A stretch of 35,278 bases of DNA from Brevundimonas sp. (lineage in GTDB: Bacteria > Pseudomonadota > Alphaproteobacteria > Caulobacterales > Caulobacteraceae): the NCBI GenBank assembly GCA_004296955.1, contig SCVB01000001.1:1-35278 (forward strand), written 5' to 3'. The position numbers and the translations under genes are program-made. The notes under the pieces were generated by a model. That model made no database searches and was not told the origin of the DNA. It saw only the letters and a list, made by a program, of their open reading frames with translations. Position 1 is the stretch's first letter. Each line of letters begins with the position of its first letter. Shown here one piece after another: positions 18,401 through 23,456 of the stretch.

Positions 18401-18770
18401 CCTCCCGGCTCCGGCTTCGGACGATCCGGTCGTCCTGCCGGCGTCGACGGACAAGACCGAACAGGCGGATCCGCTGGTCCTTCCGGGCCACGGCGACGCC
18501 CTGCTGAAGGCGGCGGACGCCCAGCCGCCGGTCCTGCCGACCCTGGATGACGACGCCTTTGTCCTCCCGGCCCTGAAGGGTCTGGACGACGGACCTCTCG
18601 TCCAGCCCGGTACCTTCGACGACTGGTTCACCGCGCCGGTCGGCCGATCGGGTCCTGACAGCCTGTTCGACGCGGGCGACCAGCCCGGGGCGCACGGCCC
18701 GCAGGGTCCGCATATGCTGCTGCATGATGACTTCATCGACGGGCCCCGGGCCTTCGATCCCTGGAACTGA
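9438..18770 (+). CDS. Giant multidomain RTX/VCBS/FG-GAP surface or secreted protein
   Basis: This 3110-residue protein has no classical signal peptide. Its order is: 18 tandem RTX-type nonapeptides (11-172); an Asp/His-rich segment with one Cys (224-275); then about 15 VCBS/cadherin-like modules of 100-116 residues, most ending in TGxNDAPx; a He_PIG-like module (about 2880-2970); and a low-complexity tail (2970-3110) with repeated VLP motifs. Four modules are interrupted near their start by an inserted domain: PPC-like (791-944), FG-GAP/integrin-like with 13 DxDGDG-type loops (1388-1790), and two jelly-roll-like, possibly sugar-binding domains (2130-2281, 2612-2774). Such proteins are usually calcium-stabilised adhesins or biofilm proteins exported by type I systems. 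The start at 9438 has AGGGG 6 nt upstream; the open frame reaches 49 codons further but lacks a better start. Adhesion is inference. Confidence 0.9.
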   Translation: MSKSGSKIIIGGTRGDQLKGGSGADVVNGMGGDDRIDAGAGDDLIDGGTGNDRIDGGSGDDTVLGGTGNDDVDGGSGADFVDGGSGDDEVDGGSGNDTVLGGEGNDEVDGGEGEDAVDGGVGNDEVDGGEGNDTVNGGAGHDEVDGGSGNDVVNGGSGNDRVDAGSGHDTAVYVLGENVGARDVYDGGSGTDTLQLVLTRAEWMSPAVQAEIARYLVFLDRFSGHDRGHDDHDHRDDDDDRNGRDDHSGRGRDDNDRDCDDDQDNGHDSGHGHNGAFTFSFGLTVSDFENLSVIVDGVALDPRDSAVTLVNDVMAAGEETVSISVDVLANDSVPDLIATLTNTQPSHGSVSLTRTSGAPATADTARFVYTPDAAHWQYLAAGETATDTFTYTVTDSDGDTRTATVTVTITGANDAPTISAAVSAGAVVEGGVVVASGEIAFDDADLRDGHTVSSAADGAGYLGTFTTSMIDDGAGDGAGSVSWSFAVDDAAIQYLAAGEVVSQTYTVSVDDGQGGTVSQTVTVTITGTNDGPTITTATTAGVVAEDGVVAASGQIAFADIDLRDSHTATSTADGAGYLGTFTTTVADDGAGDGAGSLTWDFTVDNAAVQYLAAGETVTQTYTVTVDDGNGGTASQTVTVTITGANDGPTIATTTAAGAVVEDGAVAASGEIAFADIDLRDGHTVSSAADGAGYLGSFTALMTDDGAGDGAGSVAWDFSVDNAAIQYLAAGETVTQSYTVTVDDGNGGTVSQTVSVTITGTNDAPVITTADVQGGVSEAEPVTGVPAATTPVVLDIETNDAFATAQVINRADMRIAPNSNLADPTDPSVRIQGAISTSADQDVFRIDLQPGETLTLDIDFAGIIPGVGGLDSFIFLYDAAGNLVNFNDDSSTAAGGGGSASTQDSFLQFVVSSGGTYYIVVRDFDQFGQSSAGTYALNVSVDSQNLQLTDSGSMTFADVDLRDGHTVSVAAQGAGYLGGLTAVVSDPSTGDGAGAVRWNFSVSNAAVQFLAAGETLTQSYVVTVNDGQGGTASETVTVTITGENDAPTISTAFSSGQIGENAALSASGVIAFDDVDLIDVHSVSSTADGAGYVGVFNASVSDPATGAGAGEITWTFDASDSELQYLAAGQTLLQRYIVTIADGNGGTTQQLVNITITGSNDAPTITSAVSNGAVVEDGMVSVDGAVAFADVDLRDGHTVAGTADNAGYLGTFTTSLTDDGAGDGAGSVSWSFAVDNAAIQYLAAGETLTQTYTITINDGQGGTVSQPVTVTITGTNDAPVVQDVSAAATEDGTPVTAAFSADDADSDDDAGSLTYVVTSAPSEGSVVNNGDGTFSFNPGADFQNLAAGETRDVAFGYDAIDSHGAATPGSVTITVTGSNDAPVTRDVEMGGSAVGAGFPLVFGGYYSYYAYNDQSGQVIFSLSDTDGDGVPDAPGSVSELAGNQTGYDYNYGLAVMDIDGDGDVDVVAANQEGIVSYTNVGDTNGDGAADFVRSVVHSGFVGYDVAVADLDGDGRLDVVASQYGALTELRNTGDANGDGLANDFTSRSVNTGSQGYGYGVTAADMNGDGLTDIVVANYYSGPNQILLNQGDTDGDGQIDYLVQDLNGPYNDNGLGVDTGDLDGDGDLDLLFSRWSGQNEVIYINDGDTDGDGQINFRTIELPTGGSTLESELIDIDGDGDLDVVTSENNGDARILYNDGDTDSDGLVDFSMQSVTGAYSNYGLAVGDVDGDGDLDIVYPSLSDNASVYLQNQGDTDGDGQLNFISVPLTGVDTSWDAEFTQIGGSGGGSGAYEDGPSVTGSFDGDDIDSDDDAASLTYTITSAPAEGSVVNNGDGTFSFQPGQDFQDLGLGEIRVVNFTYTATDAHGVVSSPSTVTIRVAGTNDAPVATLDSATTAEETSVTIDVLANDSDIDGDLLVVSHVNGVNIAVNGVVALGDGASVRLNADGTLTYMPAANATGLRSFAYTVTDGLGGAITATVEVSLTPVNDAPTANADSGSTDEDASVILSASSLLGNDTDPDGDVLTISSVSAVSAHGASVTINAAGDVVYDPAGSASLQALTRGQQATDTFTYVVTDASGATSTATVTITVDGRLEAPVANPDTVTVTENGTVAGNVVANDTVTGSTDNSGNVLTNGSFEQGNPVSPGGINYPASLPGWTSVQGSFEVWGTGFQGNTASDGVAFLELDNGGGQDAYSSNLTTDVGREYTLDFDLAVRNGTSTVSNRVEFFVNGVSLGVFTPTSTSFSTFTVTFIGTGADVITFREPANANDGVGGLIDNLRISAAADVFVTAVNGDTGAVGDAVAGSNGGSFVVDADGDYVFTAGSDFDYLAAGQTATSSMTYTVTDDGGSDTETVTVTVTGANDAPVANADVATTNEDTSVIFDVRANDTDIDGASRTVTHINGSAIAAGGLVTLSDGGRVVMNANGTLTYTPAANANGARTFDYTISDGQGGSATSSVNLTVNPVNDRPVAVNDVASATEAGGIQNGTAGLGAAGNVLANDTDIDNAVLVVSAERRGAEGGSGVSGTVGSPLSGAYGTLLLNADGSYSYAVNETNAAVQALNTGGVLTDTFTYTMRDAAGLTDTAQLTITINGANDAPVAQNVTLQANQLGNGGFDAAQDFSGWTVSTATSGLAYPGSSTAVINRSGTVIAGDTAVAVLQFTGNVPYGYGTGQGPSITSTAFAGQAGDTVRFVYQLSSGGDYAIGTGYIRDAVTGAIVQTIFNYQTPFTGSTGVVTQDVVLTGSGNYTIDFRVGSYDATGGLYVGARLDLGFAGILRNGVGEDESFTFAASNFTAGAIDPDGGALTVVSVGASANGATVTLNANGSVLYNPAGHLDFLAAGQQLVDTFQYTLSDGRGGFSTATASITVIGKDDAPVVTHAAQDQSAAAANPFSYTLAADTFTDPDSVLTLTAALADGSPLPSWLVFDPATRTFSGTPQDAQIGHLDIKVTATGGAQSVFDVFGLDVAGAQAMGGLALSQPKGATGGNSLPAPASDDPVVLPASTDKTEQADPLVLPGHGDALLKAADAQPPVLPTLDDDAFVLPALKGLDDGPLVQPGTFDDWFTAPVGRSGPDSLFDAGDQPGAHGPQGPHMLLHDDFIDGPRAFDPWN
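9468..9953 (+). repeat. Eighteen tandem 27-bp repeats coding RTX nonapeptides
   Basis: Units of nine codons follow the pattern GGxGxDxxx (for example GGSGNDTVL, GGEGNDEVD) without interruption for 18 copies. In RTX proteins each pair of such turns binds calcium and forms a parallel beta-roll after export. The DNA copies differ from each other mainly at third positions, so this is an old protein repeat and not a recent DNA expansion. Confidence 0.9.
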
Positions 18771-18779
18771 CCGACTGAA

Positions 18780-18816
18780 GGTCCCGGAACCGCGCCTGGC
18801 GCGCGGTTCCGGGACC
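18780..18816 (+). terminator. Strong hairpin terminator after the giant gene
   Basis: A perfect 16-bp stem (18780-18795 with 18801-18816) closes a CTGGC loop and begins 9 nt after the stop codon. There is no T-rich tail, so termination may need Rho or the structure alone may stabilise the 3' end. Confidence 0.65.
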
Positions 18817-18890
18817 GCAGGCTGGAGGCCCGGCGCCGGATCACCTCGAACCGGATACGGTTTCGCCCCCTCCTCGCCGACAAGCAAAAT

Positions 18891-18916
18891 GGCCGCCGGC
18901 GTTTCCGCCGGCGGCC
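18891..18916 (-). terminator. Intrinsic terminator of the three-gene envelope cluster
   Basis: Read on the minus strand, an 11-bp perfect stem (18916-18906 with 18901-18891) closes a GAAA loop and is followed by ATTTTGCTTG. A GC-rich stem followed by a T-run is the classic Rho-independent form. It lies about 37 bp past the stop of the lipoprotein gene. Confidence 0.7.
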
Positions 18917-18918
18917 GA

Positions 18919-18940
18919 GGTTGGGAGGTTGGGAGGTTGG
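18919..18940 (+). other. GGTTGGGA direct repeats, potential G-quadruplex
   Basis: Two full copies of GGTTGGGA and a third GGTTGG give six runs of two or three G separated by TT or A on the plus strand. This resembles two-tier quadruplex formers such as the thrombin aptamer. It sits between the terminator hairpin and the lipoprotein stop codon, in the zone where the two convergent transcription units meet. Confidence 0.5.
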
Positions 18941-18952
18941 ACTTCGCCCGGC

Positions 18953-19534
18953 TCAGGCGCCGTAGCCGGGCCGTCGGATGGTGGGACCGAGGCGTTCGAT
19001 GACCTGGCGGGCGTCGAACACTCGACCATCGCCAGCGGGGCGCGGACCGCGGGACATGACGATCTCCGCCGTCGCCTCCCAATGCTCGACGGTGCGCATG
19101 TCGAGACGCGAGGTCCAGAACGGGTCGCCGCCCCACGGATCCCAGCTCCGCCAACCGTACGGACGCCCGTAGTAGCGCCACGAAGGCCGCCAGTAGGGGT
19201 AGTCGGATCCGTACCAAGGGTCGTAGTCGCGAACGACTTCCCGTTCGGTCTCGCGATCCACCACGCGGAACCAGTCGTAGCCTTGCTGCAGGGTCAGCTC
19301 GGCCGACCGGAACAGCAGATAGCCCTCGACCGTATCCCGCGACGTGAAGGCGTCGCCGGAGAAGGTCACCCGGTAGCGATCCTGGGAGAGTCGCACTTCG
19401 GAATAGCCTTCCGAGCCGTGCACCCCCGCGGGATGATACGGGGCGTAGTCGGTGGCGCAGCCGGCCAGGACCAGGGCCGCCCCGGCGCAGAGAGATGCGC
19501 CGAGGAATCGCCGGGAGAGAGCGGGGCCGGTCAT
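18953..19534 (-). CDS. CC0125/CC1285-family lipoprotein
   Basis: The 193-residue product has a twin-Arg-containing N-terminus, a hydrophobic stretch and the lipobox LAGC at about residues 22-25, so it is probably a lipid-anchored envelope protein. The body carries the YSEVRLSQDRYRVTFSGDAFTSRDTVEGYLLFRSAELT region, which I recognise from a lipoprotein family described in Caulobacter; its function is unknown. Residues 104-142 are extraordinarily rich in Trp, Tyr, Arg, Pro and Gly. The ATG overlaps the TGA of the upstream gene (ATGA at 19534-19531), so the two are translationally coupled. It is the last gene of the minus-strand envelope cluster, facing the giant surface-protein gene. Confidence 0.82.
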   Translation of the reverse strand: MTGPALSRRFLGASLCAGAALVLAGCATDYAPYHPAGVHGSEGYSEVRLSQDRYRVTFSGDAFTSRDTVEGYLLFRSAELTLQQGYDWFRVVDRETEREVVRDYDPWYGSDYPYWRPSWRYYGRPYGWRSWDPWGGDPFWTSRLDMRTVEHWEATAEIVMSRGPRPAGDGRVFDARQVIERLGPTIRRPGYGA

Positions 19535-20757
19535 TGCACTTCATCCGCAGGGATGGCGTACTCGTGGATGTAGTTGACAATGGCGCGCGCGTCCTCGGCC
19601 GCTTGGGTGAAGGCCGAGAAGGTGCCGGAGCCGGTATAGTCCGTGCCGCTGAACACGACGTCGAACACATTGACCGTCGTCGGAACCCAGGAGCCATTGG
19701 GCTGCTCCACCAGGACCTCCACGGTGATGTCGCCATAGACGTCCGAGCGGTCGTAGCTGAAGCTGCTGTAGTCGACGTTCGAATAGGTGACGTCGCCGAC
19801 CCGGGTCGTGTTGATGCCGAGCACAGCGTTGATGTAGGCGACGTCGTCCGCCGTCAGCGGCGACGCCTTGTCGGTGGCCCCGGCGAGGAAGGAGACGGCT
19901 GAAACCATGTCGGCGGAGGTCAGTACGCCGTCGATCAGATGGTCGAACTCGGTGCCGGGCAGATCGGTGACGCCGGGGATGGTGCCCGTGGTCATCAGCG
20001 CGACATAGATGGCCAGATTCTCCAGCGGGGAATCGATGGTCTTGGCGACGCCGTCGGTGGTGACCACCAGCCGGCCCGCCGCGTCGAGGCTGATGGCGTC
20101 GGCGCCGTTCAGCATGGCGACCACTTCCTCGGCACGGTTGTCCAGAACACTGTTGGGCGAGCGACCCACGTTCAGACGACCGAGTTCGACCTCGATGGCG
20201 AGGGTCGGATCGATCGGCGCGCCTTCCGCGTCGAGCGGGATCAGGTTGCCATTGGCGTCGATCGGCTGGACGAAGCCGGCGGCGTTCAGGATCGGAACCC
20301 CGTTGGCGTCACGCAGGATGACGTACATGTCACCGAAGAGGTCGCCGCCGCTGCCGGAGTCGGACGGACGGCCGCCATGTTCCGTGGGCCCGCCGCGCTG
20401 ACCGGCGTAGTCGGGACGGTCGGAATCCTCGTCCTCCTCACCGCCGCGGTCCTCGCCGCCGCGACCGGCCGCGCCGCGCAGGATGTCGTCGAGACTGCCG
20501 TGGCCGCGGTCCGTGGTTTCCCCCGGCGTCCGCCCGCGGCTGCCCTGCTGGCCTTGCTGGCCATGGTCCGTATCCTGGTCGTCGTGATCGCTGCCGGTGT
20601 CGTGACCACCAGTGTCGCGCCCGCCGCCGCCGTGATCCTGGATGACGAAGGCCGTGGAAGGGGCCTCGGAGGCGGCGACCGCGCCGCCGCCGAGAATCAT
20701 CAGGGCGCCGACCGCTGTCGCTGTCATCAGGCCGAGGTGCTGGAGATTCATCTTCAT
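19531..20757 (-). CDS. Exported protein with Asp/Gly/His-rich segment, unknown function
   Basis: The 408-residue product has a signal peptide (residues 1-31, ending AVAASEA) and then about 100 residues (41-140) made mostly of Gly, Asp, His, Glu, Arg and Gln. Short degenerate repeats follow (DANGVPI, DANGNLIPL, DAEGAPI; about 150-180), then a folded-looking region of about 230 residues with no family I recognise. The acidic, His-containing part could bind metal ions; this is inference. I chose the ATG at 20757, 9 nt after GAGG; a TTG five codons upstream contains that site and is unlikely, and an ATG two codons downstream is possible. The stop overlaps the lipoprotein start. An FNR/FixK-like box lies about 64-77 nt upstream. 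Confidence 0.78.
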   Translation of the reverse strand: MKMNLQHLGLMTATAVGALMILGGGAVAASEAPSTAFVIQDHGGGGRDTGGHDTGSDHDDQDTDHGQQGQQGSRGRTPGETTDRGHGSLDDILRGAAGRGGEDRGGEEDEDSDRPDYAGQRGGPTEHGGRPSDSGSGGDLFGDMYVILRDANGVPILNAAGFVQPIDANGNLIPLDAEGAPIDPTLAIEVELGRLNVGRSPNSVLDNRAEEVVAMLNGADAISLDAAGRLVVTTDGVAKTIDSPLENLAIYVALMTTGTIPGVTDLPGTEFDHLIDGVLTSADMVSAVSFLAGATDKASPLTADDVAYINAVLGINTTRVGDVTYSNVDYSSFSYDRSDVYGDITVEVLVEQPNGSWVPTTVNVFDVVFSGTDYTGSGTFSAFTQAAEDARAIVNYIHEYAIPADEVQ

Positions 20758-20820
20758 GTCAGTCCGCCTCAAAAAGGGTTTTCAATGTTTGAACTAAAGT
20801 CGACGGGGAGCTGATGAACA

Positions 20821-20834
20821 TTGATCTGGGTCAA
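20821..20834 (-). promoter_or_regulatory. FNR/FixK-type binding site before the Asp/Gly/His-rich gene
   Basis: TTGATCTGGGTCAA matches the FNR/FixK consensus (TTGAT-N4-ATCAA) at every half-site base but one. If it acts as a class II site, the -10 should lie near 20793-20798, where the minus strand reads TTTAGT, four of six bases of TATAAT, giving a leader of about 29 nt. The position between two genes of the same strand suggests an internal promoter. Confidence 0.5.
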
Positions 20835-20842
20835 CGGGATCG

Positions 20843-23302
20843 TCACAGACGCCAGATGAGACCAATACTCATTACAGAGTCAGCATGATCGAAACTGTCG
20901 CTGTTGCTTGAATAGAGAACGTCGTACCGGTCGTAGTCGGTGACCGCGTAGTCGAGACGGAGGCGCGACCGCTCGCCGAGCGCGATCTCCAGCCCGGCGC
21001 CGGCGCGCAGGCCGGTGGCCGTCTCCTTCGAAAGGACCGCGACGCCGCTGGTCGAATAGGGGATTTCAAACCGGGTGCGCGCGGCCCCGATCCGGCCGTA
21101 GATCAGGGCCGAGTCGCCCACGCGCCAGCCCAGCCGCGCCGAGACGGACGCCGAATAATCGCGGTCGGCCGAGTAGATCCGGCCGTCGGGGTCCCGCTCG
21201 ATATTCCAGTTGACGCCGGAGACGTCGGCCTCGACCTCGACGCCGACGTACAGCCGGTTCCAGGTGACCCCGTAGCCGGCCAGCAGCCCGGCGACCGGGC
21301 CGTGGCTGCCGCGGATGATGTCCACGGCGGCTCCGCCGCTGCGTACGCCTTCGTTGTCGCTCAGGAGGGCCCCGTGGCCAATCCGGACGCCGACGTAGTA
21401 GCCCGCGAAGTCCGTCGTCGCCGAGCCGCTCTCCGGGACGGATCGCGCCCCGAAGCGCAGGCCGCCGCCGAGCCGGAACTGGCCCTCCGAGTTCGAGAAA
21501 TTGTCGGAGGTCCCGCCATGGCCGCCGCCCGCCGCGACCTCATAGTCCTCCCACGAGGTCACCAGATATTCCGCCCGCACGAAGGCGCGCTCGCCCGCAT
21601 CGGCCTCGATCCCGACTCCTCCGCCCAGTCCGACCTGACGCTCGGTGTCGTAGGTGACGCTCGTTGAATGGATATAGGTGTTGCGGAAGGCCGCGCTGTT
21701 GACGCCGGCCCGGACGTAAATCAGATCCCGCGCCGGCGTGACGTAGCCGAGGCGACCCGACAGGCCGACGGAGTCCTCCTTGCTCGCCCCGAAGACGCGG
21801 TCCGCGACGTGGCGCCATTCGGGCCCCTCGACGAATCCCTCCGCCTCGAGCCCGAGATAGACGGGGCCCGACACCCAGCCGTAGCCAGCCATCACGCCGA
21901 AGCTGGGGCCCATATCCGCGAAGTCCGCCGTATTGGAGCCGGGGCCGCGGGGCCCGTCCAGGCCCGTTGAGAGAACGCCGTAGCCGAGCAGGCCGCCCAC
22001 ATAGGGTCCGCCCGGCGACGCCTGGTCGAACACAAACGTATCTCCGCCGGTGAGCCGCCTGGGCTGGAGCTGGGCGCCCAGCCGGACCATGAGACGGTTT
22101 TCATCGTAGTCGAAGCCCGCCGCGCTGGACGTTCTCTGGGTAAAGCTGTGCTCCACCCCCAGATAGACCCGAGGATCGACCCAGTAGCGGCCCCAGCTGC
22201 GCAGGCCGACCGAATTCTCCGAACGCGGCGCGCCCTGATAGTCATAGTGGGCGGCCTCCAGACCGGCGCCGACCTGGAGCCGGGGGTGCGGCGTCGCGGT
22301 CAGGTTCAGGCTCCCGGTGGTCAGGACGTGGGCCGCCGCGTCCGGCAGGGTGGTCTCACCGATGTTGCGATCGACACGGAAGCTGAGGTCCAGACCGGCC
22401 GGTCCGACCCAGTCGACCAGGGCGCCGACGTCGAGGGCCGTGACCTCGCCGAGCCGCGCGTCCTCATAGTCCTGACGCATCACGCCAACGAAGGCTTCGG
22501 CCGTCAGCCGGGTCGACACCGTGCGCCGGACGCCGAGCGCGAGGGACTGGCCGTCCGAGTCGCGGTCGAACCCGTAATCATCGAGGGGCGCATCATAGTT
22601 GCGTTGCTCCAGCGCGCCCTGGACGAACCACTCCTCGCCCGTCCTGCGACGCCAGGCGATCCGGGCGCCCAGCTCGCTCTGCGAGCGATCCCGGTCGTCA
22701 TTGTTGATCACCCCGCCGCTCGACGGCACGTCGGAGAAGTCAAACCCGTTGAAGGTGGCGGCGATGCGGGCCGACAGCGCCTGACGCTGGAGCAGAAGGC
22801 CGCCGAACAGGTAGGACCGTTCGTACTCGGTCGGCTCCAGGCCTTGGACGTCCTCGGGCGACGAGCGGTTCTCGTGCCGCCATTCATAGTCGCCGCCGCC
22901 GATCAGGGTATAGGCGGGCGACAGGGCGTAGCGCCCGTCCGCGCCGACCGACCAGTCGTTGTAGTCCTCGCTGTCGTAGTCGGCGAAGCGCCCGAATTCG
23001 CCGTCGAGGTGGGCGGCGAAGCGTCGGGTGCTGTCGCCGACCGTGTAGCTCAGGGCGGGCTTCACCGTGGTGACGAGGTCGTCGATCTCGTCCCGGCGGG
23101 TAGCGTAGATGTTGTCGATATAGGCGGCGCCGACCTCGAGCGTCGCCTGGAAGCGCCCGGAAGGGTTCGCTTGAGCCGGCGCCGGAGTGGGCGCTGTTTC
23201 CTGCTCCGTCGCCTGGGCGAAGGCCGCCGACGGGGCCAGGGCGGCCGTCATCAACAGAACCAGTTTGAGCGACCGGGCGCGGGCGTTTCGAACATGAAAC
23301 AT
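20843..23302 (-). CDS. Outer-membrane protein with three apparent beta-barrel units
   Basis: The 819-residue protein has a signal peptide (to about residue 30, ending AFAQA) and a Pro/Ala linker. Residues about 45-420 resemble the larger BBP2-type barrel, with many alternating strands such as RFQATLEVGAAYIDNIY and a close at RLMVRLGAQLQP. Two smaller barrels of the Opacity/OmpA-like type follow, each opening with a YxGxxxGYG-like strand: about 433-620 (GGPYVGGLLGYG, ending QFRLGGGLRFGA) and 628-819 (FAGYYVGVRIGHG, ending VMSIGLIWRL). The C-terminus ends WRL, not the usual aromatic residue. GGAAG lies 8 nt before the ATG. It heads the three-gene minus-strand set and has an FNR-like box upstream. 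It could anchor or export the giant protein, which is speculation. Confidence 0.82.
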   Translation of the reverse strand: MFHVRNARARSLKLVLLMTAALAPSAAFAQATEQETAPTPAPAQANPSGRFQATLEVGAAYIDNIYATRRDEIDDLVTTVKPALSYTVGDSTRRFAAHLDGEFGRFADYDSEDYNDWSVGADGRYALSPAYTLIGGGDYEWRHENRSSPEDVQGLEPTEYERSYLFGGLLLQRQALSARIAATFNGFDFSDVPSSGGVINNDDRDRSQSELGARIAWRRRTGEEWFVQGALEQRNYDAPLDDYGFDRDSDGQSLALGVRRTVSTRLTAEAFVGVMRQDYEDARLGEVTALDVGALVDWVGPAGLDLSFRVDRNIGETTLPDAAAHVLTTGSLNLTATPHPRLQVGAGLEAAHYDYQGAPRSENSVGLRSWGRYWVDPRVYLGVEHSFTQRTSSAAGFDYDENRLMVRLGAQLQPRRLTGGDTFVFDQASPGGPYVGGLLGYGVLSTGLDGPRGPGSNTADFADMGPSFGVMAGYGWVSGPVYLGLEAEGFVEGPEWRHVADRVFGASKEDSVGLSGRLGYVTPARDLIYVRAGVNSAAFRNTYIHSTSVTYDTERQVGLGGGVGIEADAGERAFVRAEYLVTSWEDYEVAAGGGHGGTSDNFSNSEGQFRLGGGLRFGARSVPESGSATTDFAGYYVGVRIGHGALLSDNEGVRSGGAAVDIIRGSHGPVAGLLAGYGVTWNRLYVGVEVEADVSGVNWNIERDPDGRIYSADRDYSASVSARLGWRVGDSALIYGRIGAARTRFEIPYSTSGVAVLSKETATGLRAGAGLEIALGERSRLRLDYAVTDYDRYDVLYSSNSDSFDHADSVMSIGLIWRL

Positions 23303-23378
23303 GGGTGAGGCTTCCAGCGAGGCGCAGCCCCTCCATGGACCGCAGAGTCACCCTTGCCTTGGAGCCCCACCCGGAGCC

Positions 23379-23392
23379 TTGACCTAGATCAT
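23379..23392 (-). promoter_or_regulatory. FNR/FixK-like site before the triple-barrel gene
   Basis: TTGACCTAGATCAT differs from a TTGAY-N4-RTCAA palindrome only in the last base. Its centre lies about 83 bp before the ATG at 23302. No convincing -10 is found at the class II distance, so it is weaker than the site at 20821-20834. Confidence 0.35.
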
Positions 23393-23456
23393 TTCGATAC
23401 CGCAGGGCCGACCGGGACCTTCCGTCAGCGGACGGAGCGTCGCCCCTGCCCCGGGT

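Noticed and set aside
9438-18770. Complete type I secretion operon around the giant gene
   Set aside because: No ABC exporter, membrane-fusion or TolC-like gene is present within the window, so only the cargo can be claimed.
18201-19736. Long minus-strand frame across the end of the giant gene and the lipoprotein gene
   Set aside because: It crosses both terminator hairpins and overlaps the better supported lipoprotein frame; no recognisable domains.
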